From the NCBI RefSeq assembly GCF_900167915.1, contig NZ_FUYM01000008.1, forward strand, positions 62,001 to 126,000: a DNA stretch of 64,000 bases, in the 5' to 3' direction. The stretch's first letter is position 1. Each line of letters begins with the position of its first letter. The notes under the pieces were generated by a model that ran no database searches, had not been told where the DNA came from, and saw only the letters and a list, made by a program, of their open reading frames with translations. Shown piece after piece: positions 26,205 through 32,520 of the stretch. Position numbers and translations under genes: made by a program. This DNA is from Rhizorhabdus histidinilytica (GTDB lineage Bacteria; Pseudomonadota; Alphaproteobacteria; Sphingomonadales; Sphingomonadaceae).

Positions 26205-27122
26205 TTGCTGGTAGGACGTCGAACCGTCGTCTCGGGAATGGCCGCGGCGCTGGGCGCCCTCGCCCTGCCGGGCTGGGCATTGCCGCAGAAGGGCACCCAT
26301 GCGGTGCTGCTCGGCACCAAGGGCGGGCCGAGCCCGATCCCGGAGCGCGCCGCTCCGTCGACCGCGCTGGTGATCGACGGCAGGCTGCACCTCGTCGACT
26401 GCGGCAACGGCGTCGCCCACCAGCTCGCGAAGGCGGGGATCGCCCTGCCCCTGCTGAACCAGGTCTACATCACCCACAACCATTCCGACCATGTGATCGA
26501 CGTCGCGACGTTGCTCGTCCTGGCCTGGGCGGCCGGGCTCGCCACGCCGGTCGCCGTGCATGGGCCGCCGCCGATCGCGGAGATCGTGAAGAACGGGCTT
26601 GGCGTATCCGCCTACGACATGGCGGCGCGGATGCGCGAGGAAGGCCGGCCGCCGCTGGAAAAGCTGATCACCGTCCGCGAACGCGACACGGGCGGGCTGG
26701 TGTACCGCGACGACAGCGTGACGGTGCGCAGCGCGCTGGTCGACCATTATACGGTCCGCCCGGCCTTCGCCTATCGCTTCGACACGGCGGACCGGTCGAT
26801 CGTCATCTCGGGCGACACCACCTATAGCGAGGCGCTGGCGGAGCTGGCTCGCGACGCCGACGTCCTGATCCACGAGGCGTTGTACGAACCCTTCCTCGAC
26901 CGGATCAGCACGGCCAACGCGCCGACGTTGCGCGACCATCTGCGCAAGAGCCACACCACCACCGAGCAGATCGGGCAACTGGCCGCGAAGGCCAATGTCG
27001 GGAAGGTCGTCCTGACCCATCTCGTCCCGGCGGTCGGGGTGACGGACGAGGAGTGGATCGTCGGCGTCCAGAAATATTATCGCGGCGAGATCGTCGTCGG
27101 GCGCGACCTGATGGTGATCTGA
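26205..27122 (+). CDS. Tat-signal metallo-beta-lactamase-fold hydrolase
   Basis: The frame opens with ATG at 26190, but GGGAGGA at 26194-26200 lies inside that start and is placed 4 bases before a TTG at 26205; the TTG start (305 residues) is preferred and puts the twin-arginine motif G-R-R-T-V-V at the very N-terminus. The MBL core is complete: 'THNHSDHVIDV' (HxHxDH), a third His in 'ALVDHYTV', Asp in 'ISGDTTYS' and a last His in 'LTHLVPA'. It resembles periplasmic MBL hydrolases and RNase Z-like/alkyl- or arylsulfatase-like phosphodiesterase folds; the substrate is unknown. It is the third gene of the receptor-flavoenzyme-hydrolase set. Confidence 0.85.
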   Translation: MLVGRRTVVSGMAAALGALALPGWALPQKGTHAVLLGTKGGPSPIPERAAPSTALVIDGRLHLVDCGNGVAHQLAKAGIALPLLNQVYITHNHSDHVIDVATLLVLAWAAGLATPVAVHGPPPIAEIVKNGLGVSAYDMAARMREEGRPPLEKLITVRERDTGGLVYRDDSVTVRSALVDHYTVRPAFAYRFDTADRSIVISGDTTYSEALAELARDADVLIHEALYEPFLDRISTANAPTLRDHLRKSHTTTEQIGQLAAKANVGKVVLTHLVPAVGVTDEEWIVGVQKYYRGEIVVGRDLMVI

Positions 27123-27149
27123 GCGGACGGCGCGGGAGATCGGCGCTGG

Positions 27150-27202
27150 GCCCATCCGATCGGATAGGCTTCGACCGGAATCCGGCCATGCCCATCCGAT
27201 CG
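27150..27202. repeat. two exact 13-base direct repeats, 40 bases apart
   Basis: GCCCATCCGATCG occurs at 27150-27162 and again at 27190-27202; the first copy is extended to a 12-base palindrome ATCCGATCGGAT. The 40-base period is close to four helical turns. The pair lies in the 119-base gap between the metallo-hydrolase and the PLP dehydratase and could be an operator, though nothing else shows it. Confidence 0.5.
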
Positions 27203-27241
27203 TCTTGCTCGCGTGCGCGCGAAATGCTGCACAATGGACGG

Positions 27242-28243
27242 ATGACCAGCCCATCCCTTTCGATCGAAGCGATTCGCGCAACGCGCGAGGCGCTTGGCAC
27301 GCGCGTCGTGACCACCCCGACCCTCGATTGGCAATGCGACGAGATCGTCGAGCGGCTGGGGCCGGATTCTCGCGTCAACCTGAAGCTCGAACTGTTCCAG
27401 CGCACCGGCACCTTCAAGGCGCGTGGCGCGCTCAACGTGATGCTCGGCCTGTCGCCCGAACAGCGCGCGCGGGGCGTCACCGCGGTCAGCGCGGGCAATC
27501 ATGCGATCGCCACCGCCTATGCCGCCCGCTCGCTCGGCCTGTCGGCCAAGGTGGTGATGCTCGCCAGTGCCAATCCGGCTCGGGTCGAGCGCTGCCGCAA
27601 GCTCGGCGCGGAGGTCGAGATCGCCCCCGACGGCGCATCGGCCTTCGAACGCGCTCGCCAGATCGAGGCGGAGGAAGGGCGCAGCTTCATCCATCCGTTC
27701 GAAGGGCCGCTGACCGCGCTCGGCACCGCGACGATCGGGCTCGAATGGGTCGAGCAGGCGGGGCCGCTCGACGCGGTGATCTGCCCGATCGGCGGCGGCG
27801 GACTGATCGCCGGCCTTGCCACCGCGATCAAGCTGCTGTCCCCCGGCTGCACGGTCTACGGCGTCGAGCCCGAGGGTGCCGACAATATGCGGCGGAGCTT
27901 CGAGGAGGGCGAGCCGGTCGCCAATGCGCGGATCGCGACGATCGCCGACAGCCTCGCCCCGCCCTATTCGCTGCCCTACAGCTTCGACCTGTGCCGCCGG
28001 TCGGTCGACGAGATCGTGCTGGTCTCCGACGACCAGCTCCGCGCAGGCATGAACCTGCTGTTTCGTGAAGCGAAGCTCGCGGTCGAACCGGCCGCCGCCG
28101 CCGCGACCGCCGCGATGCTGGGCCCGCTCGCCGAGCGGCTATACGGGCAGCAGGTCGGCGTGATCGTCTGCGGGGCCAATATCGACATCGCCGGCTTCGC
28201 CGCCCACATCGAAACCGGACGCACCCTCACCGGCTTGCAATAG
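27242..28243 (+). CDS. PLP-dependent threonine/serine dehydratase-like protein
   Basis: A 333-residue fold-type II PLP enzyme. The Schiff-base Lys is in 'RTGTFKARGALNVML', the phosphate-binding glycine loop is 'CPIGGGGLIAGLATA', and 'SAGNHAIATAYAA' contacts the substrate carboxylate. There is no C-terminal ACT domain, so it resembles catabolic threonine ammonia-lyase (TdcB) or the hydroxyectoine-type dehydratases rather than biosynthetic IlvA. It would deaminate a hydroxy-amino acid to a keto acid plus ammonia. The start at 27242 is taken by alignment length; an ATG 18 bases earlier (27224) is possible. The 119-base upstream gap with direct repeats suggests separate control from the preceding genes. 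Confidence 0.88.
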   Translation: MTSPSLSIEAIRATREALGTRVVTTPTLDWQCDEIVERLGPDSRVNLKLELFQRTGTFKARGALNVMLGLSPEQRARGVTAVSAGNHAIATAYAARSLGLSAKVVMLASANPARVERCRKLGAEVEIAPDGASAFERARQIEAEEGRSFIHPFEGPLTALGTATIGLEWVEQAGPLDAVICPIGGGGLIAGLATAIKLLSPGCTVYGVEPEGADNMRRSFEEGEPVANARIATIADSLAPPYSLPYSFDLCRRSVDEIVLVSDDQLRAGMNLLFREAKLAVEPAAAAATAAMLGPLAERLYGQQVGVIVCGANIDIAGFAAHIETGRTLTGLQ

Positions 28244-28255
28244 CGCAGGTGGACC

Positions 28256-28269
28256 TAGCCGTTCGGCTA
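28256..28269. promoter_or_regulatory. perfect inverted repeat upstream of the CoxMSL-like operon
   Basis: TAGCCG-TT-CGGCTA follows the stop of the dehydratase by 12 bases. Its centre is the octamer CCGTTCGG, which is also present in the gaps on both sides of the MalT-type regulator. It has no T-run, so it reads better as an operator than as a terminator. Confidence 0.35.
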
Positions 28270-28412
28270 AGCCAGGACGGGCGGGCCGATCGCCCCATCC
28301 TTTCGGTCGTCTCCAGATCCCGAAGAACGATTTGACTGGCGGCCGGGGATGACGACCATGAAGCGCATGGCGGAAACCGCCGTGGCGTGAATGGCAGGGA
28401 GGGCGCGCGACG

Positions 28413-29201
28413 ATGGATGATCCGGTTCCCGTCCCTGCCGTGCCGGACTATTTCCTGCCCGCGACGATCGCCGAGGCCGGCGACCTGCTCGCCCGCCATG
28501 ACGGCCGCGCCCGGCTGCTCGCGGGTGGCCAGACGTTGATCCCTGAACTGTACCGGCCGGGCGGCACGCCCGCCGCGCTGATCGACCTGCGCCGCATCGC
28601 CGAGCTCGGCCGGATCGAGTGGCGCGCCGACCATGTCGAGATCGGCGCAATGGTGACGATCGCCGCGGCGCGGGCCGAACTCGCCCGGGCCTTCCCCGTG
28701 GCCGCACCCTGCCTCGGCCATGTCGCCAACAGTGCGGTCCGCAACCGCGCGACGCTGGGCGGCAGTCTCGCCCTGGCCGATCCCGCCTCGGAGATATCGA
28801 CCTTCCTGCTCGCCCATGACGCCGGGATCATCCTCGCCGGGGGTGAGCTGTGCCCGGTGGACCAGTTGATCGCGGGCTGCGCCGACGCGCCGCCGTTCAT
28901 CCGCGCCATCCGCCTCCCCCTCCCCGCCGCGCACGAGCGCTCCGGCTTTGCCGAGATATTGCGGCGGCGATCGGGCGGCCGGTCGCTGGCGATGGCGCTG
29001 GCGCGGCTCGGCGCCGGGCGCGCCCGGCTGACGGTCAGCGGCGGAACCTGCCAACCCTTCCGGATCGAGGCTACCGACGGCCCCGCGCTGCTCGACGCAC
29101 TCGTGGCGCGGTCGTCCGCCTTCGATGGACCGTCGACACGAGCCTGGGCGCTCGCCGCCGCCCGCCGGGCGATCGCGACGGCGGAGAATGCGGCATGCTG
29201 A
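28413..29201 (+). CDS. molybdenum hydroxylase FAD subunit (CoxM/XdhB-like)
   Basis: A 262-residue FAD-binding subunit of the xanthine dehydrogenase/CO dehydrogenase family. 'FLPATIAEAGDLLARHDGRARLLAGGQTLIPEL' (split) holds the AGGxxL FAD motif, and 'HVANSAVRNRATLGGSLALADPASE' holds the second FAD motif TxGGS with 'IRNxxT'-like context. The C-terminal CO_deh_flav domain is present. It passes electrons from the iron-sulfur subunit to its acceptor. It is first in an M-S-L gene order, the order used by CO-dehydrogenase-type enzymes, and overlaps the next gene by 7 bases. GGGAGG stands about 10 bases before the ATG. Confidence 0.92.
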   Translation: MDDPVPVPAVPDYFLPATIAEAGDLLARHDGRARLLAGGQTLIPELYRPGGTPAALIDLRRIAELGRIEWRADHVEIGAMVTIAAARAELARAFPVAAPCLGHVANSAVRNRATLGGSLALADPASEISTFLLAHDAGIILAGGELCPVDQLIAGCADAPPFIRAIRLPLPAAHERSGFAEILRRRSGGRSLAMALARLGAGRARLTVSGGTCQPFRIEATDGPALLDALVARSSAFDGPSTRAWALAAARRAIATAENAAC

Positions 29202-29662
29202 TCAACTGCACCCTCAACGGCCGCGACACCGCGATCGAGGCCGCCGCCACGACCCGGCTGTCCGCGCTGCTTCGTGAAACGCTGGGCCTGACCGGAACGC
29301 ATGTCGCCTGCGACGAAGGCGTGTGCGGCTCTTGCACCGTGCTGCTCGACGGCAGCGCCGCGCGCGCCTGCCTGACGCTGGCCGGCCAATGCGACGGTGT
29401 GGCGATCGAGACGGTCGAGGGCGTCGCCGCCGGCGAGACGTTCGAAACGATCGCCGACGCCTTCCTGCGGCACAATGCGCTGCAATGCGGCTTCTGTACG
29501 CCGGGCTTCGTCACCACCGTCGCCGCGATGCTGCGCGACGATGCGCGCGAGAGGCTCGGCGACGCCGAGGTCGAGGCGCGGATATCGTCGGTCGCCTGCC
29601 GCTGCACCGGCTATCTGCCGATCGTCGCGGCCGTCCGCGACCTGCTGGGGCGCGACCGATGA
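29195..29662 (+). CDS. molybdenum hydroxylase [2Fe-2S] subunit (CoxS/XdhC-like)
   Basis: A 155-residue small subunit with both iron-sulfur sites: the plant-ferredoxin cluster 'CDEGVCGSC' followed by 'ARAC' (C-x4-C-x2-C-x11-C), and the all-alpha cluster 'QCGFCTPGF' with 'ACRCTGY' (C-x2-C ... C-x-C). The start ATG at 29195 overlaps the FAD subunit gene by 7 bases and its stop overlaps the large-subunit start as ATGA (29659-29662), so the three are coupled. It carries electrons between the molybdenum centre and FAD. Confidence 0.95.
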   Translation: MLINCTLNGRDTAIEAAATTRLSALLRETLGLTGTHVACDEGVCGSCTVLLDGSAARACLTLAGQCDGVAIETVEGVAAGETFETIADAFLRHNALQCGFCTPGFVTTVAAMLRDDARERLGDAEVEARISSVACRCTGYLPIVAAVRDLLGRDR

Positions 29663-31980
29663 GCGCGGCGATGCCCGGTCACGCCCGCCCTTCGGCGCGG
29701 CGCTTCCTCGAAGGGCGCGGTCGCTATGTCGCCGACCTGTCGATGCCCGGCATGCTCCACGCAGTGGTGGTGCGCAGTACCGAGGCGCATGCCGACATCA
29801 GCGTCGACGCCAGTGCGGCCCGAGCCGTCGCCGGGGTGCGGCTGGTGCTCGACGGCGGCGACATCCTCGCGGCGATCCAACCGCCCCCGATCATCTGGGA
29901 CGTCCCCGGCCAGCGCCGCTCGGGGCTGCGCGCGTTGGCGCACGGCCGTGTCCGCTATGTCGGCGAGCCGGTCGCGATCGTCGTCGCCGAGAGCGAGGCG
30001 ATCGCCCGCCACGCCGCCGCGCTGGTGCGGATCGCCTATGCCCCGCGTCCGGTCGTCGCCTCGATCGACCAGGCGCTGGCCGCCGATGCGCCTCGCCTCT
30101 ACGACGACTGGCCCGACAATGTCGTCGCCTCGGCCGAATGGAGCGGCGGCGAACCCGATGCCGCCTTCGCCGACGCGCCGGTCCATGTCTCGGGCCGCTA
30201 TGTGTCGGGCCGGGTCTCGGCCCATTCGCTGGAGACGCGCGGCGTGCTCGCCGCTTATGATCCGGCACAGGACGGCGTCACCATCCACAGCTCGACCCAG
30301 GGGCCGCACCAGCTGCGCGAGGCGATCGCCTGGTGCCTGGGCGTCGCCGAGCACCGCATCCGGGTGATCGTGCCCGACGTCGGCGGGGCGTTCGGATCGA
30401 AGTCCTGCCCCTATGGCGAGGAGATATTGCTCGCATATCTCGCGTTGTGGCTGCGCGCGCCGGTGCGCTGGATCGAGAGCCGGGCCGAGGCGTTCGTCGC
30501 CTGCGCTCCCGGCCGCGACGAGATCGTCGATATCGAGCTGGCCTTGTCGGAGGATGGCCTCATCCTCGGCCTCAAGGCGCTGATCACCCTCGACAAGGGA
30601 GCCGAGCCCTATGCCGCCTCGGTCGGGGCCGCCTGGGCCGGAGCGATGATGGTGACGGGTGCCTATCGCATCGCCGACGTCCATGTTGCGACGCGGGTCG
30701 TCGTCACCAACAAGACGCCGACCGGCGCCTATCGCGGTTATGGCACGCCCGAGGTCAATTTCGCGCTCGAACGCGCGCTCGACGATGCCGCGCGGCGGAT
30801 CGGCATCGACCCGGCCGAACTGCGCCGCCGCAACCTCGTGCCCCCCGAGGCGATGCCCGCGCCGTCCGCGACGGGGCTGCTGCTGCTCGACAGCGGCCGC
30901 TACGAGGAGATGCTCGATCTCGCGCTCGACGCCTTCGACTATCGCGCGCGGGTCGGTCGGGCGCGCGCCGAACGGGCCGAGGGACGCGCCGTCGGGATCG
31001 GCCTCGCCTTCTATGTCGAGCCGACCAATCTCGGCCCGTCCGCGCTGTGCGGCATGATCGGCATCGCCTCGGGCGGCTTCGACATTGCCACGATCCGCAT
31101 GGAGCCGAGCGGGCAGGTCGTCGTCTTCACCGGCCAGACGCCGATGGGCCAGGGCGTCGAACGGGTGCTGCAACAGATCTGCGCCGCCGAACTGACGATG
31201 CCCGACGAGGACGTCACCGTCGTCCATGGCGACACCCAGGCCTGCCCCTATACCGCCTATGGCAGCGGCGGCAGCCGGGGGACAGGCATCGGCGGATCGG
31301 CGGTGATGCTCGCCGCCAGCCGCCTCCGCGAGAAGCTCTGCGCGATCGGCGCGCATCTCCTCGGCGCGGCGCCCGACGATGTCGAACTCAGCCAGGGTGG
31401 CGTGCAGGTGCGGGACGACGCCGCGCGGCGCGTATCGATCGCCCGGGCCGCACGCGCCGCCTATCTCGCCCATGACCTTCCCGCCGGAATGGACCCCGGG
31501 CTCGACGCCCGCGCCAGCTTCGATCCCGCGACGCTCGCCATCACCTACGGTGTCGCGCTGGCCGAGGTCGAGGTCGACCGGGAGACCGGGCTGGTCAACG
31601 TGCGCGACATCCTGTTCGGCCATGATTGCGGGCGGCAGATCAACCCGGCGCTGGTCGAGGCGCAGGTGATCGGCGGGATCGTGCAGGGGATCGGCGCCAC
31701 GCTCTACGAAGGGCTCGACCATGACGCGGCGGGACGGCCCGTCACCCGCTGCATGCGCGACTATCCCCTACCCTTCGCGGCCGATGTCCCGCCGATCGCG
31801 CTGGTCCATCTCGAAACCCCGTCCCCCTTCTTCCCCAACGGCGCGAAGGGCGTCGGCGAAAGCGGCGCGATCCCGATCCCGGCCGCGATCGCCAACGCCA
31901 TCCGCGACGCGCTGGGCGATACGGCCGGCGACGCCGTCAACCGGCTGCCTATCCGCCCGGAAAGCCTTCTCCCAAGCTGA
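29659..31980 (+). CDS. molybdenum hydroxylase large subunit (aldehyde oxidase / form II CoxL-like)
   Basis: A 773-residue molybdopterin-binding subunit, start at 29659 from the ATGA overlap. Motifs in order: 'DVGGAFGSKSCPYGEE', A-Y-R-G-Y-G at about 357-362, 'GQTPMGQGVERVLQQ', 'GSGGSRGTGIGGS' and 'KGVGESGAIPIPAA' with the catalytic Glu at about 734. True form I CO dehydrogenases carry AYxCSFR at the AYRGYG position, so this is not a CO oxidiser but a hydroxylase of an N-heterocycle or aldehyde, as in form II/aldehyde oxidase-type enzymes. No MoCo insertion protein (XdhC/CoxI) is encoded nearby. Confidence 0.93.
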   Translation: MSAAMPGHARPSARRFLEGRGRYVADLSMPGMLHAVVVRSTEAHADISVDASAARAVAGVRLVLDGGDILAAIQPPPIIWDVPGQRRSGLRALAHGRVRYVGEPVAIVVAESEAIARHAAALVRIAYAPRPVVASIDQALAADAPRLYDDWPDNVVASAEWSGGEPDAAFADAPVHVSGRYVSGRVSAHSLETRGVLAAYDPAQDGVTIHSSTQGPHQLREAIAWCLGVAEHRIRVIVPDVGGAFGSKSCPYGEEILLAYLALWLRAPVRWIESRAEAFVACAPGRDEIVDIELALSEDGLILGLKALITLDKGAEPYAASVGAAWAGAMMVTGAYRIADVHVATRVVVTNKTPTGAYRGYGTPEVNFALERALDDAARRIGIDPAELRRRNLVPPEAMPAPSATGLLLLDSGRYEEMLDLALDAFDYRARVGRARAERAEGRAVGIGLAFYVEPTNLGPSALCGMIGIASGGFDIATIRMEPSGQVVVFTGQTPMGQGVERVLQQICAAELTMPDEDVTVVHGDTQACPYTAYGSGGSRGTGIGGSAVMLAASRLREKLCAIGAHLLGAAPDDVELSQGGVQVRDDAARRVSIARAARAAYLAHDLPAGMDPGLDARASFDPATLAITYGVALAEVEVDRETGLVNVRDILFGHDCGRQINPALVEAQVIGGIVQGIGATLYEGLDHDAAGRPVTRCMRDYPLPFAADVPPIALVHLETPSPFFPNGAKGVGESGAIPIPAAIANAIRDALGDTAGDAVNRLPIRPESLLPS

Positions 31981-31997
31981 ACGAAAGGAATATTCCC

Positions 31998-32432
31998 ATG
32001 GCCGATTATGCGAAGGACGAGGCGCGTATCCGCGAGATCGTCGAGCAGATGTTCGAGGCGATCAGCTGGTCCGCCGACAAGGCGCCCGATTTCACCGCCT
32101 TCGCCGCCGCCGTGCGCAAGGACGCGCTGCTCGCCCCGTCGGCCCGCCCGCTCAGCCCGACCGACATCGAGACCTTCGTCGGCCGGATGCGCGGGCAATA
32201 TGAGAGCGGCGCGATGAAGACCTTCGACGAGCGTGCCAACAAGACGATCGTCAAGGTGTTCGGCAACCTCGCCGTGGCGATCGGCAGCTATCGGGCGCAG
32301 ATCGACGGCGGTCCGGTCGGCCGGGGCGCGAACGGTTTCCTGCTGGTCCGCAACGACGGCGACTGGCAGATCGCGGCGATGGGCTGGGACAGCGAGGGCG
32401 AGGACAAGCCGCTGCCGGCCGAGCTGGTCTGA
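31998..32432 (+). CDS. small NTF2-like (SnoaL/DUF4440-type) protein
   Basis: A 144-residue protein with the shape of an NTF2-like cone fold: an N-terminal helix ('RIREIVEQMFEAIS'), a central variable region, and a C-terminal sheet ending 'NGFLLVRNDGDWQIAAMGWDSE', a hallmark phrase of SnoaL/DUF4440 proteins. No catalytic residue can be named. It starts 17 bases after the molybdenum hydroxylase large subunit behind an AAAGGA ribosome site, so it is very probably co-transcribed with it and may act on, or protect, the product. The assignment is by fold pattern only. Confidence 0.75.
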   Translation: MADYAKDEARIREIVEQMFEAISWSADKAPDFTAFAAAVRKDALLAPSARPLSPTDIETFVGRMRGQYESGAMKTFDERANKTIVKVFGNLAVAIGSYRAQIDGGPVGRGANGFLLVRNDGDWQIAAMGWDSEGEDKPLPAELV

Positions 32433-32437
32433 TCGGT

Positions 32438-32486
32438 CGAACGGGGTACGGATGCGATAGAGGCTTTCCGTTCGGTCGCGAGCGGT
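32438..32486. promoter_or_regulatory. inverted repeat and octamers upstream of the MalT-type regulator
   Basis: CGAACGG (32438-32444) is the inverse of CCGTTCG (32468-32474), with a 23-base loop, just after the NTF2-like gene stop. A second octamer CGAGCGGT follows at 32479-32486. Both octamers recur, in reverse orientation, at 35145-35173 behind the regulator gene. Confidence 0.35.
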
Positions 32487-32520
32487 TAAGCTCTCCATCG
32501 CGACAGGCGAGGCCGGGACC

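Noticed and set aside
28413-31980. Genuine carbon monoxide dehydrogenase
   Set aside because: Gene order fits, but the active-site loop is AYRGYG instead of AYxCSFR and coxD-like accessory genes are missing.
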